Below the pieces are notes generated by a model, which had not been told where the DNA came from, did no database searches, and was given only the letters and a program-made list of their open reading frames with translations. The translations under genes were made by a program, and so were the position numbers. 7,494 nt of DNA. It comes from DASROJ01 sp035646975. Lineage in GTDB: Bacteria; Acidobacteriota; Polarisedimenticolia; JACPZX01; DASXTC01. Location of the stretch: the NCBI GenBank assembly GCA_035646975.1, contig DASROJ010000047.1:1-7494 (forward strand), in the 5' to 3' direction. Of the stretch, positions 1 through 6,645 are shown in pieces. Position 1 is the first letter of the stretch, and each line of letters begins with the position of its first letter.

Positions 1-922
1 GAATGGAGAGGCCCGCGCCCACCGCGAGCAGCGCGAGTCCCTGGATTGGTTCGGCGGCGCGTTGTCCGAGCCGGGCTCCCAGGCCGTTGCCCAGCGCCAG
101 ACCGGCGATGACGGCGCTGAGCACCAGGCTGCCGGCCTGCACCGAGGACCCGAAGCTGAGAAAGGCAAGCCTGGTCCAGACGATTTCGAGTGACGTGGCC
201 GCAAGGCCCCCGAGAAAAAGGGCAAGAAGAATTGCGGCACGGTGGCTGGTCGCGTCGTGGATCCGGGTCGCAAACCGCGGCGGGCAACCGGCGCCGGGGC
301 GCGAAGAAGCCGGTTCAGGAGTCCGCAAAAGCACGACGCAGGCTCCGTTCACAAGGGTTGCCACCCCGGTGGCCAGCAGGCTGCGGGTGACGCCAAGACC
401 GGGCAGCAGGATGAATCCGCAGGCAAGCGATCCCGCCGCGGCGCCTGCGGCGTTACAGGCGGCGATCGGTCCGACACTCCGCATCTCGGCATCGGCGGAT
501 GCGGACGACTTCACCAGCAGTGGCAGCGTGCCGCCCATCGCCATGGCCGCCAGACACGCCAGCCCTCCGCCCACCGTCACCTCCAGCAGGTAGAACGGAA
601 GCGACGCCGGGGTCGGTCCCAGCCAAAGCAGCAGCGGTCGCACGGCTCCGCCCGAGGCGATCAGCGCCGCGCCGGTGAATATCACGGCCGACGCCGCGCA
701 CTGGAGGATCCCGAACAACCGGAGTGGAAAAGCTGTTCGATCCGCAACGCGACCGAACCAGGCCCCGCCCAGCGCCAGGCCCAGCATGAACATTCCCACG
801 GTGATCGTGAATGACGCGAGGGGACCACCCGCCTCGATCGTCATCTGGCGAGCCCAGACGACCTCGAAGCAGAGGGCGCCGGCGCCCGCCAGGAATGCGG
901 GCAGCAGGAGCCGCCTCCTCAC
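1..922 (-). CDS. Fused MFS/spermidine synthase-type membrane protein, N-terminal membrane part (runs off the left edge)
   Basis: The reading frame is open for 307 codons from a GTG at 922 down to position 1 with no stop, so the gene is incomplete at its 3' end. The product is very hydrophobic, with about seven or eight predicted membrane segments. It carries the E-[VI]-V-W-x-R signature of polyamine-synthase-like membrane proteins twice: E20-V-V-W-A-R25 and E246-I-V-W-T-R251. A GLALG[GN] motif is also present twice, at 48-53 and 274-279. Both motif pairs are offset by exactly 226 residues, which shows a two-fold internal repeat like the two halves of an MFS transporter. In known members a soluble SpeE-like aminopropyltransferase domain follows; here it would lie beyond the window, so activity cannot be judged. 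The GTG overlaps the TGA of the upstream GWxTD gene by four bases (GTGA), with AAGG four bases before it, so translation is probably coupled. The substrate is unknown. A plain membrane protein without the SpeE domain remains possible. Confidence 0.82.
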   Translation of the reverse strand, partial: MRRRLLLPAFLAGAGALCFEVVWARQMTIEAGGPLASFTITVGMFMLGLALGGAWFGRVADRTAFPLRLFGILQCAASAVIFTGAALIASGGAVRPLLLWLGPTPASLPFYLLEVTVGGGLACLAAMAMGGTLPLLVKSSASADAEMRSVGPIAACNAAGAAAGSLACGFILLPGLGVTRSLLATGVATLVNGACVVLLRTPEPASSRPGAGCPPRFATRIHDATSHRAAILLALFLGGLAATSLEIVWTRLAFLSFGSSVQAGSLVLSAVIAGLALGNGLGARLGQRAAEPIQGLALLAVGAGLSI

Positions 923-2439
923 AGGACCTTGAAGGCGACTTCCCGGGACGCGACCTGCCCGGTGAGCGTGTCGGTGACGGTTACGCGAAGGCGGAAGTCG
1001 GCCGCCGGCCAGTCCCGCATCGGAAACGACCAGCCTTGCGCCGAGTTGCCGACCGATTCGAAGTGGATCGATCTGCCGATCGGGATGTAGCCGCCCGCTT
1101 GGCTGACGAGGAACTGGTATTCGATCTGCAGGTTGGGCGCGTGCGTGGCCGGGTCATCGAGAGCGCTGTAGACCTGGTAGTAGACGGCAAACGTCTCGCC
1201 ATTCCGATAGGTCGGAATCAGCCGTGGCGTCACCTTGAGATGACCAATCACGTAGGGCTCCGGCTTGATCCTGTCGACGCTCGCCTGCTCGATCGCCGCC
1301 GACAGGCAGAGGCTGCTGAGCGAGAGCCCGTCTTCCTCGAAGGAGGGGACCTCGAGGATTTCCGAGAAGGAGCCGGTCTTGTGTCTGGCGCGATCGAACG
1401 CCGCGAACGACACGCGATACCTGCCCGGCCGCAGCGTGGCGACCGACTGGAACAGGTAGGGGCCCGGATATCGCGGGTCGTCGTTCAGAGAGCTCGGGCT
1501 GAAGTCGCTCTCGTGCAGAAGAGTTCCCCGATCCTGGGTGTCGATGGGTTTCTCGGTATCGATCCGGCCGACGATGAGATAATCGGGCACGATCGGACGC
1601 TTCGCCGGGTCGAGCGGGTCCGGGTGAACGCTGAGCGTCAGGGCGACGATGGTGTTGTGTCCGGTTCCGAGGAAGAAATCATACCTGGCGGAAAACGGGA
1701 TCACGCCGAAGAATTCTTCCGCCGAGACGATCCCGGTGAGCAGGTCGTCCTCGGTGGGGACTTCCTCGAGGCGGCCCAGGTCCAGCATGAGCTGCAGCTC
1801 GCTCATGTGGGCGCTCAGCGTCCCCAGCGGGATGCCGAACTCCGCCAGCGAAGGGACCGGGCTGAGCAGCCTGTTGTCGAGGATGTCCTGCACGATTCGA
1901 GGATTGCTCTCGGTGCGGTATTCGCCCGAAGGATCCTTCGTGAAGACGATCCGGATGCCGGTGCCCAGGCTCGGGCTCGGCGCGTGGCTGTAGCTCCATG
2001 TGATGGCCCCGCGAACACCGGTTCGTCCGAGGCCGGGTGCCAGCTCGAGCGAGGTGTCGCGGTCATCGGGAGCGCCCAGCAGGATGTAGTACCGGCCCAT
2101 GTCGGTCTTCCAGCCCGGTTTCGAGGACTCGGTGAAGAGGCGGTTCGACGCGGCAACCCGTCTCCAGAACTCCAGCCGGTACTCGTTGACGAGGGTCCGC
2201 GATTCGGGGTCGCGACGAAACCAGAATCTCTCGATGAACCGGTGTCGCGCCTCGTCGCTGGTCAGCTCCTTGAATTCACGGTCCTCCTCGGCGGTGATGA
2301 TGTAGCGCACCGGCCCTTCGCGCCATCGCACTGTCGGCTGATCCGGGTGGGCGGGGTCCTGCGGCAAGGCCATCGCGCCCGCCCATCTAGGCGCACCGAG
2401 CAGACAGATGGCCAGGGCCAGAACGCGTCGTTTCTTCAT
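919..2439 (-). CDS. Secreted GWxTD domain-containing protein
   Basis: The product is 506 residues. It begins with a signal peptide: a KKRR basic end, a hydrophobic stretch at about 6-15, and a likely cleavage near A22-A24, so it should act outside the cytoplasm. The diagnostic motif is G109-W-K-T-D113, followed by M-G-R-Y-Y-I and L121-G-A-P-D-D. It is preceded by the family's usual helix-rich stretch (RFWFRRDP around 71-78, then N85-E-Y-R-L-E). A WSY segment at 148-150 and a V165-FTKDPSGEYRT stretch continue the domain. The rest is beta-rich; the last ~100 residues look like an immunoglobulin-like sandwich (alternating strands, ending VTVTDTLTGQVASREVAFKVL-type). GWxTD proteins are known mainly from Acidobacteriota, Gemmatimonadota and related phyla, often in multiple copies, and have no assigned biochemical function. 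The ATG at 2439 has no Shine-Dalgarno sequence, but an extended -10 box lies just upstream. The gene is first in a leftward operon with the overlapping membrane protein gene. Confidence 0.92.
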   Translation of the reverse strand: MKKRRVLALAICLLGAPRWAGAMALPQDPAHPDQPTVRWREGPVRYIITAEEDREFKELTSDEARHRFIERFWFRRDPESRTLVNEYRLEFWRRVAASNRLFTESSKPGWKTDMGRYYILLGAPDDRDTSLELAPGLGRTGVRGAITWSYSHAPSPSLGTGIRIVFTKDPSGEYRTESNPRIVQDILDNRLLSPVPSLAEFGIPLGTLSAHMSELQLMLDLGRLEEVPTEDDLLTGIVSAEEFFGVIPFSARYDFFLGTGHNTIVALTLSVHPDPLDPAKRPIVPDYLIVGRIDTEKPIDTQDRGTLLHESDFSPSSLNDDPRYPGPYLFQSVATLRPGRYRVSFAAFDRARHKTGSFSEILEVPSFEEDGLSLSSLCLSAAIEQASVDRIKPEPYVIGHLKVTPRLIPTYRNGETFAVYYQVYSALDDPATHAPNLQIEYQFLVSQAGGYIPIGRSIHFESVGNSAQGWSFPMRDWPAADFRLRVTVTDTLTGQVASREVAFKVL

Positions 2440-2497
2440 CTGCCGATTCTAGCAAAGTTGACGCTCACCGCGGCATTGTGGTACTCCTGCGCCGCTC
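2440..2497. promoter_or_regulatory. Divergent intergenic control region
   Basis: These 58 bp separate the leftward GWxTD gene from the rightward glycosyltransferase gene, and must hold both promoters unless these lie inside the genes. For the rightward side, TTGACG at 2458-2463 is a good -35 match. Eighteen bases on is only a weak TG-G-TACTCC (2479-2487), so that promoter is tentative. The -10 box of the leftward promoter and the -35 box of the rightward one are only six bases apart. The two promoters could therefore compete for polymerase or share a regulator. Confidence 0.3.
2446..2454 (-). promoter_or_regulatory. Extended -10 promoter of the GWxTD gene, probably leaderless
   Basis: Read on the minus strand, TGC-TAGAAT (2454 to 2446) matches the extended -10 consensus TGnTATAAT with one mismatch. 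Six bases (CGGCAG) separate it from the ATG at 2439, so transcription would start at or within a base or two of the A of the start codon. No good -35 box lies 16-18 bp upstream, which is tolerated for extended -10 promoters. No Shine-Dalgarno sequence fits in the gap, consistent with a leaderless mRNA. This is an inference from spacing. Confidence 0.55.
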
Positions 2498-4192
2498 ATG
2501 AAGCCACCGAACCCCGCCTCGCCGCCTCATCCACCGACAGTTGTCTCGCCGACGATGCGTCGCGCCCTCCTGTTGTTCGCCGGGGCGTTGCTGGTGCGGA
2601 TCGTCTACTACCTGATGATTCGGAACACCGCGTGCCTCGACATCAACCTGGATCCGATTAGCGACATGGAGACGTTCCACCGCTGGGCGCTTTCGATCGT
2701 CAATGGCGACTGGCTCGGACGCCTGGATTTCCACCCGTTCCATCCCTGGCAGGCGGCGGTGGCCTCGAAGGAGCAATGGGCGCGCTGGTACGGCCATGTC
2801 TATCACCAGGAGCCGTTCTATCCCTATTTCGTGGCGGTCCTCTACCTGTTCGCTCCGCGGGAGCCTTCCAGCGTCATCCTCGTCCAACTGCTGCTGGGGG
2901 CCGCGGGCTGCTCGTTGACCTATCTCGCAGCGCGCCGGCTCATGACGGAGGGGGCGGCCTTGACCGCGGGAATACTCTCGACTCTTTACGGGCCCTACCT
3001 GTACTACGAGTCATTGATGCTGAGGGATTCGTTGATGATCCCCCTCAACGCGCTGATTCTCTGGGTCGTCCTGGAGGCGCGCGCCAGCGAACCCGGGAGG
3101 CGCGCCACGGCCTGGTGGCTTGGTTCGGGGCTGCTCATCGGGATGGCCTACATCACGAAGGCCAGCATCCTGCCGTTTTTCATCCTGCTCGCCCTGCTGA
3201 CGCTGTTCGATGGACGAACCCTTCCCATGAGCCGGCGCTCGACGCCGGCGGCGGCGATGCTGGCGGGCTTCCTCCTGATGGTTTCACCGGTGCTCGCGAG
3301 GAATCTCGCGGTGGGAGCGCCCCTGATGAAGATCACGACGCGCGGTCCCATCGAGTTCATCAACGGCAACAACCCCTGGCACATGGGCATTGGATGGTTC
3401 GACGGCGACGACACGCGGGTGAGCGTGTACGCGCACGACCTGCTTGCGGAGTCCGACGGAAAGCTCCTGCCGACCGCTGCCGCCGTGCTTCGTGGATGGT
3501 CGGACCATCCCGCCCGACTCATCTGGCTTCAGCTCGTGAAAGCGGGCTACTTCTTCGCGCCGTTCGAGATGCCGAACAACGCGTCGTATTCGTATTTCCG
3601 GCTCAACAATCCGCTCCTGCGTCACGCCACGCTGTCGTTCTACTGGATCTCGCCCCTGGCCCTGATCGGGCTGATAGTATCGCTGAGACGGTGCGCCGTT
3701 TTCATGCCTCTGTATCTCTTCCTGTCCTCGGGCATCCTCGTGACGATCGTGTTCTACGTGATCGCGCGATTCCGCGCGCCGTTCATGCCGGCCCTCATCA
3801 TCCTGGCGGCCCTGGGACTCTGGTCGATCGTCGAGCTGGTCAAGGCCTCCCGGTGGAGCCGGCTCCTGCCGTATGCAGCGCTTCTCGCGGGATGTTTTGT
3901 CGTCAATACGCTGGAGACCTTTCCGGACGAAGGCCTGGTCCGGCCACAGGACTATCTGATTTCCATCCAGGGATACCTTTCCAGGGGGAATGATGCGGCG
4001 GCGCTGGCAGAGGCCGGGAAGGGGAGACGGATCTTTCCGGGATTCGCAGATTTTCCCAGAGCCGAGGGGAGGATCTACCTCAGACAGAACCGCAGGGCGG
4101 AGGCGCTCGCGGCCTTCCGGGAGGCGGCGGCCGAGGATCCGGCCGACGAGGAGTCGCGGCGGGAGGTGACCTACCTGGAGCGGCAACCTTGA
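2498..4192 (+). CDS. GT39/ArnT-like membrane glycosyltransferase with C-terminal TPR-like tail
   Basis: The product is 564 residues. The first ~470 are a polytopic GT-C fold: a first membrane helix at about 21-40, then an extracytoplasmic loop with two candidate catalytic aspartates (D52 and D56 in LDPISDMETF), then about ten more hydrophobic segments. The H103-Q-E-P-F-Y-P-Y stretch, the I288-NGNNPW loop and the A423-R-F-R-A-P-F-M-P segment before a late helix are hallmarks of the GT39/PMT/ArnT group, which move a sugar from a polyprenyl-phosphate carrier to a lipid or protein outside the membrane. Donor and acceptor cannot be read from sequence. Residues ~495-560 lie after the last helix and look like two TPR repeats (alanine-rich, with N531-RRAEALAAFREAAAEDP as the clearest). 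The start is uncertain. The ATG at 2498 adds a proline-rich leader; the ATG at 2555 begins directly before the first helix. Neither has a Shine-Dalgarno sequence. Confidence 0.85.
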   Translation: MKPPNPASPPHPPTVVSPTMRRALLLFAGALLVRIVYYLMIRNTACLDINLDPISDMETFHRWALSIVNGDWLGRLDFHPFHPWQAAVASKEQWARWYGHVYHQEPFYPYFVAVLYLFAPREPSSVILVQLLLGAAGCSLTYLAARRLMTEGAALTAGILSTLYGPYLYYESLMLRDSLMIPLNALILWVVLEARASEPGRRATAWWLGSGLLIGMAYITKASILPFFILLALLTLFDGRTLPMSRRSTPAAAMLAGFLLMVSPVLARNLAVGAPLMKITTRGPIEFINGNNPWHMGIGWFDGDDTRVSVYAHDLLAESDGKLLPTAAAVLRGWSDHPARLIWLQLVKAGYFFAPFEMPNNASYSYFRLNNPLLRHATLSFYWISPLALIGLIVSLRRCAVFMPLYLFLSSGILVTIVFYVIARFRAPFMPALIILAALGLWSIVELVKASRWSRLLPYAALLAGCFVVNTLETFPDEGLVRPQDYLISIQGYLSRGNDAAALAEAGKGRRIFPGFADFPRAEGRIYLRQNRRAEALAAFREAAAEDPADEESRREVTYLERQP

Positions 4193-4217
4193 AACGGGCA
4201 AGGCCCGTTTCTATACT
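4189..4217 (+). promoter_or_regulatory. Near-consensus sigma-70 promoter for the peptidyl-prolyl isomerase gene
   Basis: TTGAAA (4189-4194, five of six matches to TTGACA) is followed after exactly 17 bp by TATACT (4212-4217, five of six matches to TATAAT). Transcription would start near 4224, leaving a leader of about 23 bases that contains the Shine-Dalgarno sequence of the next gene. The -35 box overlaps the TGA stop codon (4190-4192) of the glycosyltransferase gene. The isomerase gene is therefore likely to have its own start of transcription even if some read-through occurs. Confidence 0.65.
4191..4211. repeat. Perfect 9-bp inverted repeat within the promoter spacer (operator or weak terminator)
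   Basis: GAAACGGGC, a three-base loop AAG, and GCCCGTTTC form a perfect dyad. It begins inside the stop codon of the glycosyltransferase gene and ends one base before the -10 box TATACT. As RNA it would be a tight hairpin, but it is followed by UAUACU and not by a run of U, so it is at best a weak Rho-independent terminator. Its position over the promoter spacer equally suits an operator for a dimeric regulator. The dyad is seen directly; both roles are inferred. Confidence 0.6.
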
Positions 4218-4230
4218 GACGCACTGCTGA

Positions 4231-4238
4231 AAGGGGGG
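4231..4238 (+). promoter_or_regulatory. Ribosome binding site fixing the GTG start of the isomerase gene
   Basis: AAGGGGGG lies eight bases before the GTG at 4247. It is the only purine-rich tract in the short leader. Together with the lipoprotein-like signal peptide that begins at this GTG, it settles the start. Confidence 0.7.
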
Positions 4239-4246
4239 CGACGGAC

Positions 4247-5284
4247 GTGAAGGTTTCGGGTGCCTGGTTGCTGGTGTTCGCGGCTTGCCTCGGGACCGCG
4301 TGCTCCACCGCCTCGACCACCGACCCGGCAGCCGCAGGTTCCGCGGCGACCCCACCGGCTGCGCAGGCTGCCACGCCCCCGCCCGAAGAGCACCTCAGCA
4401 GTGTTGTGGCCGAGGTGAACGGCCGCCCGCTGTACCGCGCCTTCTACGATCAAAGCCTCAACTTCATGAGGAACAGGCTCAACGCAGGGCAGGACGCGAC
4501 GACGGTGGAGCGATATCTCAACGCGAAATTCGACGCCCTCGATCGGCTCGTCGACGACGAGCTGATCTACCAGGAGGCGCAGAACGAGGGGATCGCGGTG
4601 ACCGAGGCAAACGTCCAGGAAGAGTTCAAGAGGGCCTGCGCCGGTTCCGGCGGCGAGGAGAGGTTCCTCTCGATCATGCGCCAGCAGGGCATCAGCAAGT
4701 TCGACGCTCTGGAGGGAATCCGCAGACGTCTCACGATCAACAGGTTCATGAAGGAGAAAGTGACCGCCGGGATGACCGCCACCGACGAAGAGGCGCTCGG
4801 CTTCTACAATGCGAACCTGCAGAAGTTCACGCCGGAGCTCTGGGTCAAGCTGTTCCAGATCACCGTGCTCTGCCCCCGGAACGCGCCGACGGCGAGAACC
4901 GAGCAGGCCCGGGCGCGCGCCGTGAAGATCCTCGCGAACATACGGGCAGGCGAGCCGTTCGAGGCGATGGCGAAGGAGTTCTCGGAGGACCGGAGCGCAT
5001 CTGTCGGAGGCAACACCGGATTCGTGAAGCGCGGCGCCACCTACCCGGAGTTCGACGCCGTCATCTTCACAATGAAGCCCGGCGAGGTGAGCGAGGTCCT
5101 CCGCACGGACAGCGGCTTCCACATCGTCAAGGTCGTGGAGCGTCGCGGCGGCACGCCGGTCCCGTTCGAGAACTCCAAGGAAGAATGCCGCAGGGCGATC
5201 CTTGCCCAGAAACAGGCCGATGCCGTGCGATCCATCGCATCGAGGCTTCGCGCCTCGGCGAAGATCACGACCCACCTGGACTGA
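4247..5284 (+). CDS. SurA/parvulin-type peptidyl-prolyl cis-trans isomerase, probable lipoprotein
   Basis: The product is 345 residues. A hydrophobic signal (6-18) ends in L15-G-T-A-C19, a loose lipobox, and is followed by a Ser/Thr/Ala/Pro-rich linker to about 48. It is therefore probably an envelope-anchored, periplasm-facing protein. Residues ~52-175 resemble the SurA N-terminal chaperone domain (V53-VAEVNGRPLYRAFYDQ, then helices including L101-VDDELIYQEA). Residues ~197-298 are a PPIC/parvulin domain: F245-SEDRSASVGGNTGF, F269, G279-EVSEVL and G290-FHIVKV with H292 retained. The histidine usual in the first parvulin strand (A-x-H-I-L) is replaced by Q204 in LFQITV, so isomerase activity may be reduced and chaperone action dominant. 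A helical C-terminal tail closes the protein. Such proteins help outer-membrane or secreted proteins fold. The gene has its own promoter and a strong Shine-Dalgarno sequence. A PrsA-like role is an alternative. Confidence 0.9.
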   Translation: MKVSGAWLLVFAACLGTACSTASTTDPAAAGSAATPPAAQAATPPPEEHLSSVVAEVNGRPLYRAFYDQSLNFMRNRLNAGQDATTVERYLNAKFDALDRLVDDELIYQEAQNEGIAVTEANVQEEFKRACAGSGGEERFLSIMRQQGISKFDALEGIRRRLTINRFMKEKVTAGMTATDEEALGFYNANLQKFTPELWVKLFQITVLCPRNAPTARTEQARARAVKILANIRAGEPFEAMAKEFSEDRSASVGGNTGFVKRGATYPEFDAVIFTMKPGEVSEVLRTDSGFHIVKVVERRGGTPVPFENSKEECRRAILAQKQADAVRSIASRLRASAKITTHLD

Positions 5285-5342
5285 AAACTTCCCTTTCCGC
5301 GCCCTGCTTGCGTCTTCCCGACTTCGCGTCCTATCCTGTGGT

Positions 5343-5366
5343 GCGCGGCGCGTGGCGCGGCGCGGG
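5343..5366 (+). repeat. Two tandem 12-bp GC-rich units in the leader of the methyltransferase gene
   Basis: GCGCGGCGCGTG (5343-5354) is followed directly by GCGCGGCGCGGG (5355-5366), identical in 11 of 12 positions. It lies in the 117-bp gap between the isomerase and methyltransferase genes. I see no strong hairpin, terminator or promoter with it. It may be simple-sequence expansion in a GC-rich genome. Confidence 0.5.
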
Positions 5367-5401
5367 GTGCGGGGTCTGTCGGGACATCGTGAGGAGCGTC
5401 G

Positions 5402-6628
5402 ATGGGCGAAGATGTTGCCATGGCGGCCGGCGCGGCGATCACATCGTCGACGAAGCTGCCGCGAATCATCCTCAATCCGCGGGAGGAAGGACGCATCCTG
5501 CGCGGCCATCGATGGGTGTTCAGCAACGAGATCGGTCGCATCGAAGGCGATCCCGCTGCCGGGGCCATCGTCGAAGTCTCGCGTCAGGATTTGCGGCTCG
5601 TCGGCCTCGGCTGCTACAACCCGCATTCGCTGATCGCCGTGCGCATGCTCACCGACAAGCGCGAGCCCATCGACAAGGCCTTCTTCGTGGCGAAACTCCG
5701 TCATGCGCTGATACTCCGCAAACGGCTCTACCCCGATCACGAATCGTTCCGGCTCGTGCACGGCGAGTCCGACGACATCCCGGGGCTCATCATCGACAAG
5801 TTCGAGGACTGCTTCACGCTTCAGACCCTCTGCCTGGGCATCGACCTCATGAAAGAGGTCATCTGCGACGCCCTCGAGGAAGTGTTCCATCCGCGGTGCA
5901 TCATCGAAAGGAACGAGTCGAACCTGCGTGAACGGGAAGGACTGCCGGTTCGAAGCGGGGTGATGCGTGGCGATGCGCCGGCTTCCGTGATCATCCGCGA
6001 GGCCGACCTGCGATTCGATGTGGATCTGCTCGGCGGGCAGAAGACCGGATTCTATTTCGACCAACGCGAGAACCGGATTTTCATGCGCCGCTTCGCAGCG
6101 GGCGCCCGCATCCTCGATGCCTATTGCCACGACGGTGCTTTCGCCCTTCACGCCGTCAAGGCCGGGGCGGCGGGTGTTCTCGGGCTCGACGTCGCTCCGG
6201 AGGCCGTCGAGCGCGCCCGGCACAATGCGCTGCTCAACGAACTCGAAGGCCGGTGCCAGTTCGAGGCGATGGAGGCGGGCGACGCGATGGAGGCGCTGCA
6301 CGTGGGCAACGAGCGATTCGACGTCGTCATCCTGGACCCACCCTCATTCACCAGGACGAAGAAGAACGTGCCCACCGCGAAAAAGGGGTACGAGGAAGTG
6401 AACCGCAAGGCAATCAGACTGCTCAAACGCGGCGGGATCCTGGCCACCGCGTCCTGCTCGTTTCACATCACCGACGAGACTTTTCTGGGATGCGTCCAGG
6501 AAGCCGCCTTCAAGACGAGCCGCGTGCTGAGGCTGCTCGAATGGCGGAGCCAGGCGCCGGACCACCCAATCCTGCCTTCGATGCCCGAGACGAGGTATCT
6601 CAAGTTCGGTGCATTCCAGGTCGATTGA
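5402..6628 (+). CDS. rlmI: RlmI-type class I SAM-dependent 23S rRNA methyltransferase
   Basis: The product is 408 residues; E. coli RlmI, which makes m5C1962 in 23S rRNA, is of similar length (~396). Residues ~20-95 form a PUA-like RNA-binding domain (I32-LRGHRWVFSNEI, then G68-LGCYNP). A central linker domain carries H120-GESDDIPGLIID. The methyltransferase domain starts at about 200 with G212-Q-K-T-G-F-Y-F-D-Q-R-E-N, a hallmark of the family. SAM-binding motif I is L238-D-A-Y-C-H-D-G-A-F, with the acidic residue D263 of GLDVA closing the next strand. D312-P-P-S-F is motif IV, and A350-S-C-S carries the presumed catalytic cysteine C352. The ATG at 5402 is preceded by GAGGAG with a five-base gap; an internal ATG at codon 7 has no such site. 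The next gene begins 17 bp downstream, so the two are probably co-transcribed. The symbol rests on family resemblance; the exact target base is inferred. Confidence 0.92.
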   Translation: MGEDVAMAAGAAITSSTKLPRIILNPREEGRILRGHRWVFSNEIGRIEGDPAAGAIVEVSRQDLRLVGLGCYNPHSLIAVRMLTDKREPIDKAFFVAKLRHALILRKRLYPDHESFRLVHGESDDIPGLIIDKFEDCFTLQTLCLGIDLMKEVICDALEEVFHPRCIIERNESNLREREGLPVRSGVMRGDAPASVIIREADLRFDVDLLGGQKTGFYFDQRENRIFMRRFAAGARILDAYCHDGAFALHAVKAGAAGVLGLDVAPEAVERARHNALLNELEGRCQFEAMEAGDAMEALHVGNERFDVVILDPPSFTRTKKNVPTAKKGYEEVNRKAIRLLKRGGILATASCSFHITDETFLGCVQEAAFKTSRVLRLLEWRSQAPDHPILPSMPETRYLKFGAFQVD

Positions 6629-6645
6629 CCTGAAGGGGCGATTTG

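Noticed and set aside
3..814. Plus-strand open frames at the left edge
   Set aside because: The minus-strand frame through the same bases encodes a coherent membrane protein with duplicated EVVWxR motifs. The plus-strand products are Arg/Pro/Ser-rich without domains.
811..2661. A 616-codon open frame on the plus strand opposite the GWxTD gene
   Set aside because: The minus-strand frame has a signal peptide, the GWxTD motif and a sensible composition. The plus-strand product is rich in Arg, Asp, Glu and Gly with no recognisable domain, as expected of an antisense frame in GC-rich DNA.
2776..3993. A 405-codon plus-strand frame inside the glycosyltransferase gene
   Set aside because: It overlaps a gene with clear membrane helices and family motifs in another frame, and its product is a low-information Arg/Gly/Ala-rich sequence.
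5308..5337. Possible promoter TTGCGT, 18 bp, TATCCT before the methyltransferase gene
   Set aside because: Only three and four of six positions match the consensus and the spacing is not ideal. Matches this good are expected by chance, so it is not listed as a feature.
4211..6301. A 696-codon open frame on the minus strand across the isomerase and methyltransferase genes
   Set aside because: It spans two well-identified genes and the gap between them, has no domain, and its composition is that of an antisense shadow. Its length reflects the scarcity of stops in GC-rich DNA.
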